Source: Casuarius casuarius (lineage: Eukaryota > Chordata > Aves > Casuariiformes > Casuariidae). From it: 64,000 nucleotides of DNA. A program made the position numbers and the translations under genes. Shown here one piece after another: positions 38,217-51,459 of this stretch. The first letter of the stretch is position 1. The number at the start of each line of letters is the position of its first letter. Below the pieces are notes generated by a model that saw only the letters and a program-made list of their open reading frames with translations, searched no databases and was not told where the DNA came from. The stretch is taken from contig PTFA01000042.1 of assembly GCA_003342895.1 (NCBI GenBank), forward strand, positions 310,001 through 374,000, read 5' to 3'.

Positions 38217-40729
38217 CTTGCATGCAAGAAAAAGAAATGGAGAAAATAAATAAATGAAAGAAGTAAAAATTAAAGAATTAAATTAAATTTAAATTAAATA
38301 TTAAGAATTAAAAACAAACAAACATGAGAATGAGATTCAAAAGCTATTTAAATCAAAAGAAAATCTATTTATGGAAACATATAAGTTATATACTGTATTC
38401 AACTCAGGCTTCAGATTAGCTTTGTGATAATATATACTGTATAACATTTTCCATCTAAGCTTCTTATACCACTTGAATCAAAATAAAACAAACTGAGAGA
38501 AATCAGGAAGTCATACTGGCATCACCAGTATGACTTTCTTCCGTACAATCACTTCCACATGAAAATTTGGCCATAGTGATGTACGATGTTGCCACATTAA
38601 CTCACTTAAAGAATTTCATTATGATGAGACAGCCTGTAATCAATAACACATCACTGTGACACAGTAGTAGTGTCAACATACACAGAAACTGCATATGTGT
38701 ATCCCTGAATACTATATTATTCACCCAATGTATTGCTAAGTAAATTAACAATCTCCTCATAAAGCTTTAGGTCTATTTTAATGCTGATTTCAGAAATACA
38801 TTGCCCTTCCCAGTCTCCTGAAGAGCTCCTAAAACCTTCTGTTCTATTAGCATTTATACTAAAGCTTTTAATTAACTGCATTAGGTCTCCAAAACTTATC
38901 TCAATAAAAAAACTCCAGAGTCATGAATAAAACCAAGATCTTGATACATTCTTTAGGCATTTAGTGCTAAAACTGTTCTGTAGGGTTACAGGACTGAACA
39001 GAAAGCTAGCAATACATGCAAAATACATCCATCATTTCTCTCTGACTTATTCCAAAGCAGGGACACCTTGATTAATAAGGCCTGCAGAATTGCTCCACGT
39101 GAGCTGCGTCTATTGTTCGTACATGGTGCCATTGACTGAAACAATGGTTTGCTCTGGCACCAGTTCCTGCCTGTGTGAAGGAGTCTGCACAGTCAAGAGC
39201 TGGCCTCTTCTGCAGCATACGGCGAGGGCCAAGTCCACTGACACTGGCATTAGCTCTCGCTGGCACCCCGGGGCTCCCAAAGTAAGTGACATTCAGAAAA
39301 GGGAGATGCTGGCTAGGAGTCACCTCACTTCCTTTTAGTGGTCCGAACAGCGAGTGTGCGGTCTGCACTTACTGTGAGCCCTTCCTGGCAATGAGGCGAT
39401 TGCTGCAGGGTGATTCATCCCATCCAAAAGGAGAAGTTTAAAAGCGAGACGTTGTCCTCCCAAGCCCTACAGCCCGAGCTGCCTGCTTTTACCCAGGTGC
39501 CAGCACCACTGCTCTATGTGGTGTAAACTGCACCTCTGAGACCAAGTTCAAAATACTCTCCTTCTCCTCTCACTCATCCCCTCTGTCTTTTTGAAGTTAT
39601 TTTTTTCCATCAGTCATTTCTGGCATTTATGTCATCAGCCTTGTAGGACTACAGCTTAGATGGGTAGAGTGAATTGCCCACTGAAAAGCTCCTGCCTTTC
39701 CCATCTAAGCGTAAAGTGAGCTTAAGAAACTTGCTTAGAAACAGATACTTAATAACTAAAAAACCTGAAGTTAGGTGATAAAAACCCACCTCTTGGTGAC
39801 TGACTCAGGGGCCACTGATCCTGCAATACATAGTGCACAAATGGGATGCTTGTCCCTACAATAAGTCCTAATAAAATGGACAGGATCTGAGCACATATAC
39901 TAGTTGAGCCAAACAGGACTAGATCAGAGTCCAGGACATGGCCAGAATCAAAACAGTACCAAGGAAGGCAGCCAGAGTAAGGGGGTCTGAGGACAACTTC
40001 ATGAACTGACTCAGAGTTACCGCTCATGTCTTGTTTCTTTTACAGTGTATTCAGTGGTTCAATAAACTGATGTTTACACTCTATTTTAACGATTGACTCT
40101 CTTTCACAAAGTGCTGTAATATTCAGGGCATGATTTATACATAGTGTTTTTTTTGTTTTCCCTATGCCCTTTTAAATTGTTTATTCCGCTTCAGTGGAGT
40201 TGTATCCAGAATTTCTTTGGGTCCATAATCTTATTCTACCGTAGCATCCATCACCTTTCAGCAGGTCTCCCTGCTTTGAAGTCCATGCTTCAGCATAGCG
40301 TGTGCAAACACCTGGCTGTGAAAGAAATGCTTTCTAGAGCAAGAGAAAATTTACACTTGGGGATTCAGAAATATATTCCTGCTGTTATTCAAAGGGTTGG
40401 TGCTAAAACCACATAGAGAAATCCAGTTCTGTGTTTATTCTCTTCCAAGGTAATTCATACTTGAAGTCATAAAAATCAAGCAGAAACTGTTTGAGAAATT
40501 AATTGGTCTTGTTCTGCACTGCCATACTAAACAGCACTAATTGGATTGTGGATGAGGTACTTCCCTATTCTTATTAATAAATTATTTGTCTTTAGTGCCA
40601 GGGACTCATGGCAAGAGTTCAGCAATACAAAATCTTCAGTCCGGCAAAGAGACTTATAATGCAGTCACCTCCGCATCCACAAACCTCAGCCTCCCCAAAA
40701 CATAAGCAAGCTGGAAACAGATGACTTAC
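38217..40729 (-). other. GRIK1: GRIK1 intron before the 2a exon
   Basis: This 2.5 kb intron ends, on the sense strand, in a long U-rich region (38217-38330) that forms the pyrimidine tract of the 2a acceptor. A 12-bp perfect stem-loop (38508-38536) lies about 290 bases upstream of that acceptor. No sign of the mammalian 29-residue insert exon was found. Confidence 0.85.
38508..38536. repeat. Perfect 12-bp inverted repeat, 5-base loop
   Basis: AAGTCATACTGG (38508-38519) and CCAGTATGACTT (38525-38536) are exact reverse complements around catca. Beyond a two-base bulge, GGAAG/CTTCC extends the stem. It would form a hairpin in GRIK1 pre-mRNA just before the 2a exon. Confidence 0.95.
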
Positions 40730-40980
40730 CTGCTCAATATCACTGTTTTTCCTTGATTTATATATAAATTCACCAATGGCTACAAACACGGAAAGAACAA
40801 GCCCTGCAGCAAGCACTATAAAGATGCCCCCAATATTCTCCACCCCGAGAGCGCTGGCCTCTTTGCTGTCCTCCTCAGGGCAGCCATTGCCTCGCCACCA
40901 CTTTTCCTTCATCATGTGCAGCTTTCCCTCCTCCTGGAGCTGGAGAATGGCAATGGTGATTTTGTCTCTGTACGGAGACC
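40730..40980 (-). CDS. GRIK1: GRIK1 exon: end of S2 and transmembrane helix M4
   Basis: This 251-base exon provides two bases of a glycine codon and 83 codons, SPYRDKIT to SDIEQ, in phase 0 at its 3' end. It carries the last part of S2 ([12 protein letters not shown], with the cysteine that pairs with the one in QRNC of the previous exon) and the M4 helix [20 protein letters not shown]. The tail starts at [18 protein letters not shown] before M4 is the GluK1 form; GluK2 has GVQNIGG. In mammals alternative splicing begins immediately after this exon, and both candidate downstream exons here join in phase 0. Confidence 0.97.
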
Positions 40981-43900
40981 CTGCAAGGCGAGAGTGAGAC
41001 CTTTCAGTGTCGGTTGCTGAAAATTGAACTTGGGGAGGGAACATGCTGCTGACATCTGAGGCAGAAGTGCACCCTTTCCACAAGACTGATTATTCCTGCT
41101 AGAAAGTCTTGGTTTCTATTCAGCTGGAAAGGGGGAAGAGATCTGCTGGTGTCTGCCCTGGGGACTGGAAAGCAGAAGGCTGCTTTGGTGTAGTTATTTG
41201 TTTGGGAATTCATTATAATTTCTAGGGTCTCCTACTGAGGTTTATTTAAGCCTTGGCAGTGGATTTTCTCGCGAAATAACTCTTCCATATCATGTTTGAA
41301 TATTGCTTTGAGCATCCTTTGAGACCTTCAGCTTTGCATCTCCCCTATTTACTTCAACATCTGTTTATTTGTCCTACTGCATGTAAAATGAGTAGTTGCC
41401 TAAGAAAACCCACAGTGAGTCAAATACATGCATTTCTCATTTATACCTGCATATGCCCACTACTCCACTTTGGCTGCCTTAGAGCTTGTAAGTACACAAG
41501 CTGGCCTGGTCTTTTTTTGTGTGCCTTGCATTAACATTGGCACTGCAAGCTGAAAATAGCAACTATTTCTCATTATTTTTTTTATTTTCAGACCAATAGC
41601 TTGCTGAATGATGCAGCTTCAGGCTGAACAGCATTAATGGGCCTGTACAGTATCTGGCAAACAGTGGGGTCAAGGTTGGGCAGTTCAATCTGCTGAGGTT
41701 TGCCTCTCACGTGCTCTATTCTGGCTGTCCCTCTTCCAAAATTCCTGCTGCCTATGATTCAGTTCAGCCAACAGCTTTTGCAGAAGCACAAGGCTGAAGC
41801 CCTAAGGGGGAGCAGGGCAGAGGCTTTACCCTCACCCTGCTTCTGGAGCAGTGCATGGCTAAAGGAAATTACCAATTAGCTTTTGCCACGGTGCGGGAAG
41901 CTATCCGGCAATCCTAAGTTAGCAATCCTGTTATTAATTATAATTGACAAGCAGAAGTTGTTTCTGGCATTGTGAGAGAGACTTTTCTTTATGGGGCAAG
42001 GGTTTTAGGAGAGCAAGCAGGAGAGGGTTACAAGAGAGGCTGTATGGCACTAGGGGCATGTATGTGCTCCCAAACCCTGCTGTGCTGGACTTTCTGTGGT
42101 TGGAAGCTTTTAATATCCGGGCTGCAATGCCCTCACTGTGGCCAATCCTCTCTCTGTGTAGCTAACTACCTTCCTCTACTTCAGCACATTAATGAGACCA
42201 CTTTCTTAAGCTGTAATTCCGCAAAGTCACATTTTGCTGCAAATTAAAGCCGTTACAATTCTTAGTCTGATCAAGGTAAACAAGCTTTAAGGCAGAATGT
42301 GAGCCAGAATTTCAGTGATAGCTTGGTATGGAGATGTGGACACTTAGGGAAATCTCACTAGGAACCACTTTTCTATCTTTAAGCATCTAAATAGCCTTGG
42401 AAATTTGGCCTCACAGCTTCATTTTTCTTTCTTATGTGGCTGTGCAGGATGCTATTAGAAATAATTGTACCATGAATACAAGTTCCCCTCTCTGCTTTCT
42501 ATTTCCTTAGCCTGCAGCATTGTCTGAGGAAAATCAATGTGGAAAACATTCCCGTTCTCCATTTGTCGCACCAACACACAGCTATTTTTCAGTGTATCCT
42601 ACTGCCAGCACTAGGACATGCTGTGACCACAGATGCCAAGAGACATGTGTCAGATTATAAAAAGTCCATATGGGAATCCAGCAATCAGCAGCTTTAGGTA
42701 GCCAGCTTTGAAATGAAAATATGCCAGCTGTAAGAATAGATGATTTCTATGCATGCTACTAAAGAACCAAAACCAAACACAACAGAAAACAAACCAGAAA
42801 TACTGCCAAAATTGTCTTTACCCAGAAAAGTGAGTTATTACCACTGAAAACAGCAATGCCTCCTAGAAGGAAAAAGCACAATTGTTTCCACCGTAGGAGA
42901 GGTTTGTCCTCCTGATAACTGGAGTTTGTTAGACTGTAGGACCCATCTATTCTGCCTTGTCTGAAAGAACATAGCTGTTAAGTAAAGTGAAGCAGCCTGA
43001 GTCACGGAGCAGGATTTGTGGGGATGTTCATTCTTTCTTGTGATGTTTATGTTGCCGGCAGGATTATCACAATTCATCTTGAGGGTAACAGGTACATCTA
43101 TATTTCCAGGCGTACTTTTAAAGTTTGTCAAGAGTGCCTGGAGCATCAGATTGGTTTTGTTTTATTGGTGAACACTAAAACTGCACACAAATCCATCTCA
43201 ACACCTCTTTGAATATTACACATATCATTTATGACCTCTGAGCTATTAACAGCCTACCTCTCAGGACAAGAAATACATCTATCCACTTTCCTAGCAGTCT
43301 CCCAAGTAAATGGTAGTAGCATTAGTGTTACAATTATTTGCATCAGCACTGACACTGATAATAGAATTAATACCTGTCTTGACACTTATAATAATGTTGC
43401 TTTCTTCAACTGGATTCCTCCCAGGGTAACATTTTGCATAGATTTTACTTAGAGGTGCCTCTTTTACAGCAGTGCTTTCAGAGTACAGCAAGCACACGAT
43501 CAAGCATCACTGCAGATTTTTCAATAGTAACGTTCTTTGCCAATAATCTAATGCAAAACCCTCCATTCTGTGACCCATGGGCTCAATAACAAACATAAAT
43601 AATAAATATAATGTTTGTTGAAACACCTAAACCCCCTTCATCCTGCCTCAGCACAATGAAGGAGGAAGACAGCCTATATCTGCAATTTTTAACAGAGGTT
43701 GCTCAGATAAATAAAGTGATAAATTTTCTGTATTCACGGAAGAACTTTTAAAAAATCTCCATCCTGTTTTTCTGGGAGCTAAGTGGTGATTGTATTCAGC
43801 TCATTCACTGGAAATTTTGGAGTGCAAGGCATACTCTTTGCTGCTGCAATTCATAGCCAGGGGGGTTGTGCATTCTCCTGAAGGAACAAATGCAGACCAG

Positions 43901-45361
43901 TTAAAGACTTGCTGAAATGTTGTTTTTATGGATCTCAGACAAGTCTTTCTTTTTTTTTTTTTTTCCACCCATACAGATTCTGCACTGTAATAGTCTTGAA
44001 TGCTACCAGGAAACAACAGAGCCTTTGGGGTCCATGTGAATAGTGGCAGGATCTCGGTAGCTTATCTTGCTTACGGAATCAACCTTGAAAAAATTTAAGA
44101 TGCCTGGTATCACTGAAATGATTTATTCCAAAGTGCTTGGAGATATCTGTTTCCCTGAATTTAGCTGGTTTTCCTTAAGAAAAAAAAATTAAGGCATATT
44201 TATCATACAAGAAACATCTTATAAATATATCTCACAGCTGTATTTCCAACGGATGCACTCTCTCTGAGGATTACCATCTGTTCCAATTATTTCTTCATTG
44301 TTCTTGATTTAAAGTGTGGCAGCTTTATAACTGCATTGAAACTCTTGCCATGCATTTGTTTTATGTGGGGAGATTTTAGCTTTTGTATCATTTTCCTCAG
44401 AGAGAGAAGGCTGTTCTCGCATAGGCAGTGAAAAAATATAGTTAAAATATTATCTGTATGACAGTGTGTTTAAGGTACTCAGTAGCATAAAGAATCACAG
44501 TTGTAAGTGCAGCGGTATTCTTCCTCCCTTATTTAGATCTGGTCTACAAAGCAAATGATCGACCAGATACTTCATCTGTTATATCTGTGTAAACACTAGT
44601 AAATTCCCCTGAAGTCAGAAGAATTCCATAGCTATTAATTGAGAGAAGCTTGTGGCATAGTCAGTACATATGTGAGCAGTATGGAGAAGTATATTAAACA
44701 AGGGAAAGCTCTGGCTACCCAGTACTGATTATTCAGGAGAACCCATCTTCAATGCAAAAAAAAAAGGGCACTCTAATTGTCTATGATTAGCAAAATGTTG
44801 GAAAGGACACTGGCTGTGCTAAAAAAGGTCTACTGGAAAGAGTTCACAGTGGCTGGGAGTCTTAAGAGTCTACTTAGCTCAAAACACTGAAATCCTTGAT
44901 GCAGGCACAGAACCTTGCAATTACTTCTCATGTGCAACACTTATGCATTGCTCTGGAGTCATTAAGTATGACAGAAATTGGTCTCCTTTCACGCAACTTT
45001 CTTTGCGATGCATATGTTGGACATAACATTTATTCTGCCTGCTTCCATTTTCCCTGAGACACTACTTGACTTCTCAAACTCGACTGAATTTCAACAGAAG
45101 ACCTTGCACCTTGAGTAGCACACAAGGATACCCAGTTTCTTATGACTGGGATGCTCCAGAAAGCAAGCAAGTCACCTGACTTCTTTCTGCAGATGTAGTC
45201 TGTACCATAATACTCCCTCTTGTTTACAGAGATTGCTTGCAGATGAAGGGGGCTGCCTGAGGGGAGTCAAGAAGAGATGTTTTGCCTAAAACAAGGCTCC
45301 CAGGGTCTGTTTTGATAAGAAAGGGGTTTGAAAGACTAAGGAATCTTTCAAAGCATCTTAC
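40981..45361 (-). other. GRIK1: GRIK1 intron between S2 and M4 exons
   Basis: This 4.4 kb AT-rich intron contains a T15 run (43950-43964) and a possible old repeat fragment near 42380-42420 (ctaaatagccttggaaattt). No exon was recognised. Confidence 0.85.
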
Positions 45362-45587
45362 CAATAGGGGTTCCCACACCGTAGCCTTTTGAATCAATGA
45401 GCCCTCCGATCTGGGTGAGATTGCAGTTTCTCTGAGTCACGTACTCTATGCTGGTTGACTCCATTAGCAGCGCATAGTCTGTCGTGAGCACACGCTGGAT
45501 TCCCTCGTCGTTGTTCTTCACCAGCGCTGTCTGCTGCCGGCTGCTCATGAACGCCCACATCTTCTCGTACGTTGATATTTTGGATTT
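45362..45587 (-). CDS. GRIK1: GRIK1 exon: central S2 of the ligand-binding domain
   Basis: This 226-base exon encodes 75 codons from [10 protein letters not shown] to GYGVGTPI, plus one base of the next glycine codon. It builds the lower lobe (D2) of the binding domain. Glu43 in [10 protein letters not shown] is the conserved acidic residue that binds the agonist amino group (Glu738 in mature mammalian GluK1 numbering), and Ser46 is the GluK1-type residue at position 741. The residue equivalent to Ser721 of mammalian GluK1 is Asn26 here (VKNNDEG), encoded AAC at 45510-45512; GluK2 carries Asn at this site. The acceptor tccctccttag is strong and the donor is gtaag. Confidence 0.97.
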
Positions 45588-46111
45588 CTAAGGAGGGAAA
45601 ATGAGGACATAGAATCACTCCAGTACCCAAATTACACTCGTAAAATATTCCTCAGCCTTTTGTTGTGAATTGTGCCAATAGCACCTCTTGAATGAAAGGG
45701 AATTGGTAAAAGGGTTTTCCTTCCCACAGCATTTCTCTCCTCTTACTGTGCTTTGTGCTAAGGACTATCTTTTCCTGCGTTCTTTGTGGTGCCAGGAACT
45801 TCATTACTGGCATGACCGTGAAGTGCTTTGAAGTTTTCTGGGCTAATGCTGTTACATGGATTACAGCAAATGACTACACATAACCCAGCTAAATTAGTGC
45901 AGCTGGATGCTGTTGTACTCAGAAGCAGTGCTTCTGTCTTTCAGGGCAAATGCACAATTCCAAAAGCCTGACAATGAATAAAGTACTGGCTCTTTTGTAT
46001 TGATATCATTTGCCTAGAAGTCATGCACTTCAAGGATAAAGCCTGAGAAAGAAAGCCAAAGTGGCATCTTAGTAAACTTCTGCTTTCAGCTTTCCACCGC
46101 AATCAGACTTA

Positions 46112-46190
46112 AGGACCTAATCCTTCTCCCACAGAAGTTAAGGGCGGCATTTTTGGCACTGACTTCAGCAGGAGCGTGCTTGTGGCCTGC
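46112..46190. repeat. Ancient amniote dispersed repeat remnant
   Basis: The stretch ggacctaatccttctccca ... gaagttaaggg ... actgacttcagcaggagcg is a decayed copy of an old amniote repeat whose consensus, as I recall it, carries CCTAATCCTGCTCCCA and its inverse around GACTTCA. The match is by eye only. Confidence 0.45.
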
Positions 46191-47199
46191 ACTAATGGCC
46201 AGCTGCACAGGGGAGAGGTGTGCTAGAAACCCCAGCCACCTCCATGCAGCACTGAACATCCCTTCCTCCCCCTTTCCTTCCCTGTGCTGGGGGTGCTCCC
46301 ACAGGTGCCAGGGTCCCCGCAGGGAAAGGCAGCTGCCAGTGCTGCCTCACTCTCGCCTCTGCCTCTGTTGGGGAATAAGAGAAGAAAAACTGAATCTTTT
46401 CAGGAGGGGCTTTCTGAGGTATCTGCAGACTACAAAAACACCAAGCGCTCGCACAGTACCGACATGATTAAACCTCTTTCTTCCTTGTATGCTGTCAAAC
46501 AACATTAAACACACAGTATTACTTCTGAATTATATATCAAGTTAGACCTACAGAAAGCTGGACCATTAGAAGTTGTTAATACAAGCGCATCAATGATGCA
46601 TATCAAGGCTGCACAGCCGACTGTTACTGAACTACTCTGGCTGCGGCCTGGCATGAGCCAGGCATCCACAAACTGACTTTTTGGTGTAAATATGAGTCCA
46701 TGGTCCTCCACTCACTTATGTCACCCCAGGTCTGGGACAGTATAATCTCGCTTCCTTCACAGGTGTATCTTTAGTGTATAGCCATCATAGCCAATTTTAG
46801 GCTCACTGTGCAGAGACCATATGTGCTTATTAAACACTGGTCTCTGTGGGATTCCTCTGAGAAACTGATTTTCTGGTTCTTTAAGCTTTAAATGTTCATA
46901 TGCTTTACCTGTGAATTCAATATCTGTGGTATTGTGGTATGTGATTCAATATCTAAATGAGTTTCTCCTAAATTTCACCTAAGTTTGTTAAGCCACAGGA
47001 TACCACTGAACTTTTTGGCTAGTTAAGCCTTTTTTTACTAGTAGAAGCCATTTTTACTGCTCAGCTGGGAATCTTTTTTGAAATTGTTAATAAGTTTATG
47101 CAGTAGATTGAATCTGATATTGGATTTACTGGGAGGATATATTCTTTGTTCAGATGAGTTTGAAAGAAACATCTCAGCTTCTTGACTTGCCAACTCCCA

Positions 47200-47300
47200 T
47201 TTTTTTCAGGATAGATGTTATGCTAAATTGTGACCTTTGGATTCTCATTGATTTCAGTGGAAATGTGTCTGCACATCAGAAGGTAGGATCTGGCAAGAGT
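47200..47300. repeat. Possible ancient repeat remnant
   Basis: The blocks ctcattgatttcagtggaa and gcacatcagaaggtaggatc resemble the conserved core of old amniote short repeats (CATTGATTTCAATGG followed by GTAGGATC). It is decayed and the family is uncertain. Confidence 0.35.
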
Positions 47301-48905
47301 TGCAATATGAGATTAAGATCTATTATCACAGAGCGATGAGAAAGCAGTGGAAGATTTATAGGCACGTTGGAAACAGAGATGGCCAGCAGTCTAGAAAAAT
47401 ATGTGTGTGTCAGAATCTGTGGATGTGAAAGATCTTGCCTTTAGTTAGATTTTGCCCACATTTGCACACATATGGCAAAAGCTTCCTGAGTTTCTGCTGG
47501 CTGGCCTGCCTGGAAGCCCATCACCTCCCTCGAGGGCTCCTTTGATGTCTACATCCTATTTTCAGGCTGTTTTCATCTGCTATAGCCAGATCTGTCAGGT
47601 CAGCAACTCTGGGATTTGGATACAGGGAGGAGGCTGACTCTTAGGTTCCCTCAAAGTCAGGACTCCATTTTCTTTCACAAATAACTTCAGTTGCTTTTGT
47701 TTTTATTCCCTCTGCTACCTGGCTAGAAGGCATAGTCACTGCAGAACCTTTCTTGAAAATATTACCTCTTTAGCAACAGTTTTTTTTTCTGGGAACATGG
47801 TGCACAATATGGTTACTAGCATTAAGGCATTCAAAATTAGTGAAAAAATACAGCAGTTAGTATATACATTATAAATGAGACTAAATAAAAGGGTGATGTG
47901 AATTTGAATGGATGCAAATAAAGTTTGGTGAAAAGTGGTGTAAGTATCTTGCTTTCTTCACATGGTTCCTAACGTGCATCCCATCCAGTAGGTACATCTG
48001 TAATATTATCTTTCAGGGGCTTCCTTTTGCTATTTTAAGAACAAAGATCTAGCTCGAAGCTCTTCAGAGTTTGCTTTTTGCTAGGATCTTTTTCTGCACT
48101 TGATGTCTTCATAAATCCTTTTGCCATGTGTGTCTCATAGACCTGAAAATTAGAGCTATCTGGTCTCTGCATCTCATGTACTACATGACAGGCACTCCGT
48201 CATTCTTCTCTCCTCCATAGTGATGAACTCCCAGAATATAGTGGTTCTGCCTTAAAAAAGCATTGGTCTGAAAGAGTCTGTTGTTTCTCTTGGCATTTCT
48301 TCTTTTAAGTACTAGGAGTAGCTCTCAGATAAATCAGATCTTGCAACATGGGGAGCACTGTAAAAAATGACCTATCTTCTGTGCAATCCAACCCTGCACT
48401 AAACACCTACAGGACATATTCACTGCTGTTACACCTGGCCTCACTGATTCCTCCGTTTCCTTCTCATTCCCCGTCACATCAGCACTCCCAGGAGGCAGGA
48501 CTGTGCTCCTGCTCTCCCACCAGAGCAGCTGGCGGTAGCAGCATGAAAAGCACCTTTTCCCCAGCTTAGCTCCTCCAGCCTGTTAATCCCAGGGGCACAA
48601 TGGTGAGGGTGATGCCTCGGTAGGGGGATGCTCCCAGGGTCCACTATGGCTTGGAACAGCCCTACGGAAACTGGCTGTGCAAAGTCAACTGGCAGTGCAA
48701 AGCCAGCGCTTTGCACCTCCCTGCAAAGTATCAGACATTTCAAGCCTCTTCTCTAGACCTGTTATAGCAAGGCTGTTTTTTCCTAAGCTGTATCATAATG
48801 CACATGCAACAAGGGAACTGGATTAGGGTTACACAGAAACCCTTACTCCTGCCATTTCCTAAGGCCAAGTATTTTGTTTTACAGCCTCCGGTTCTTTCAG
48901 TGGTG

Positions 48906-48941
48906 GGTGTGTGGGGTGTGCGTGTGTGTGTGTGTGTGTGT
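48906..48941. repeat. (TG)n microsatellite
   Basis: A slightly interrupted GT/TG dinucleotide run lies in a GRIK1 intron. It is likely length-polymorphic. Confidence 0.95.
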
Positions 48942-50329
48942 CTGCATGTGATTACTTAGCTTAAGAAGTACATATAGTACTTTTTGGATACAAAGGAGGC
49001 AAATTTATGACCTCAGAGAATACAGAGTCTTCATTTTTTAGTATTCTATTGTATTTATTGTTCAAAGATCTACTCTGTGATTTCTTTGGAGTTTTTGGGA
49101 GTATGATAACCAGCATAAAGAAATCCCAATCTTGAGGACCTTGAAGGGCTTCTGTAATATAATTAATAACACTTTTTATATAACACTGTGTGTGTCTCAC
49201 TGGTTTACAAGTGCAATAAATTGTATTTTTCATGCATCTTTCGCTATGTCACCTTCAGTCTGGCAGCTAATCCATCTCCATCCTGTACAAAAACTAGAGT
49301 CCTTTCTCTTGTGTTTGTAACACATGTATTTCATGCACAAGTAAGTTAGTGTGTATAGCATATAAGTATTTAATCACTTTATCGGAATCATTATTATTAT
49401 AATATTAAGAGGCTCAGGCTCACATTCTTTTAAGTTTACAAATTTTACCCTCTAAGTATTAATGGTGCAAAAAAATCATCACAAAGGTGGAAAGAGCCTT
49501 GGAAATTTGTTCCGACCTCCTCATGCTGAAATTATGAAGTTATTTCCTCTGGCAGATCATGGAAACAACAGATTTTGAAGATTTCTTTTTATTGCAGAAT
49601 TGGCCTTTGGCATAGTAATTATGGGGACAATCTTTGGCCAATGAAGAAATATTAGACCAAGGGAATATCCTAGGGTCTGTCAGAAGGCAGCACAGACTGC
49701 TTCCTGCTCCATTAGGTATTCCTTATTAAAATACTGTACTTGCTTCATACAGTTTCTAGGAATATCTCAAGATAGGTTTCCTAACATATCGTGATGGAAA
49801 TGTCATCTCATCATTTGAAAAACTAACTCTAATGAGGCTTTGAAAAACCATGTAGTTTATGCTCTGCTTTCAGCACGGAAACATTTCTCTTCAGCCACAG
49901 GAGAGCCATTACATGGGAAGTTCACCCTTAACAACTCCATCAGGGATAGCCCACTATCAGCTTTATTAAATTATTGAAATGTCCTTGATGAACATTACTA
50001 GTTGTGAGACATGACCCAAATACTTAAGCCAAAATCTTTTTCATGCGTGTAGAAGCACTTATCTCATGTGAAAACACAAGGACTGGTTGCTAGTGCAGGG
50101 CAGGGGGGCTCAGGCAGGAGCAGCAGCTCCTGGGGCTCCCATGTGTTTTGTTAAGAACCTGTTTGAGGTGTCAAACTATCAGCACCAGGAGGTGAAATTG
50201 CTCACTCTCGCGCACACACACAGGAGTTTATTTTGCCCCACATACTGCTTCGTCAGGGCGCCTCATCCTCTTCAAAGGCACTCTGCATATCTGACTGTCT
50301 ATAAACACTATTCTTAGATGCTACAGCGA

Positions 50330-50560
50330 AAGCACCTTACCAGTCCATTCGGTGCTTAACTTCCCTGCTGACACTACCCATGAAGCTGCTAATTAATTCT
50401 AATTGTCACAGGATTTTTGTGCATATATCCTATATTTGTAGCTTGTTGGCTTTTGCACTGACATTTTTTGAGAGTAACCGATTCGGTGCGTAATTAATAC
50501 TAATAGTGCAAAAAAGAATGCAGTTATTTACAAAGCAATTAGCCACAGAAAATGTTCTTT
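50330..50560. other. Candidate conserved non-coding block, TAATTA-rich
   Basis: This unique-looking intronic segment holds clustered homeodomain-type cores (ctaattaattctaatt at about 50389, gtaattaatactaat near 50490). The octamer ATTCGGTG occurs twice about 130 bases apart. It contains no repeat I recognise. The composition resembles vertebrate non-coding enhancers, but there is no alignment to support that. Confidence 0.25.
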
Positions 50561-51222
50561 TACTTAACAGATGTGTTTATGCGTGTATGTGGCCTGTACA
50601 TTAATATTAACAATCTTTATAATTTTGACCATATAACATTTTTTAAAAAGGGCAAACAAACTTTGACTGCCTGCAGTATTTTTCCAGTGCAAACATGACC
50701 TTCAGAGGTAATCTTTGCCAGTTGCTTGTAAGAAGCTGAGATCCTGCCTTGAGAAACAACCTGGAGAAGAATGTCCCCAGGTCCATGCCCTGATTCCCTT
50801 CAGATTCTCCTGTCAAAAGCATGGGTTTTCGCCTTTCAACAAAGGCAATAACAGCCTAATCCTCACTCCGAAGGGATCTTTGCACTAGAGACTGAATTAA
50901 CACAGGTCTCCACTGATTTGGAGCTCTTAAATCCCCTTGTATAGGTGGTGCACTCTTGAAGTCCAGACTGCAGCTGCTTCCGAAGCCCTCCACATTGAGG
51001 GAAGGTGGCTTCCACAGGCTTCAGTAGCACAGCACCAGATTGTTTTGCAATCCATCTTGGGGGAAAATCTCCTATCTTTTACACTAATACTCCCTAAGGA
51101 CCCTCTACAGATTTGGGCAATGATTTATCTACCTACTACACTAATCCTTTCAACTGTCGTTATTCTGTCTCGTGACTGATCACTGGAAGGCCGCAAGTCC
51201 GAGAGCACAAAGTTGGCTGTCA

Positions 51223-51459
<237 letters not shown>

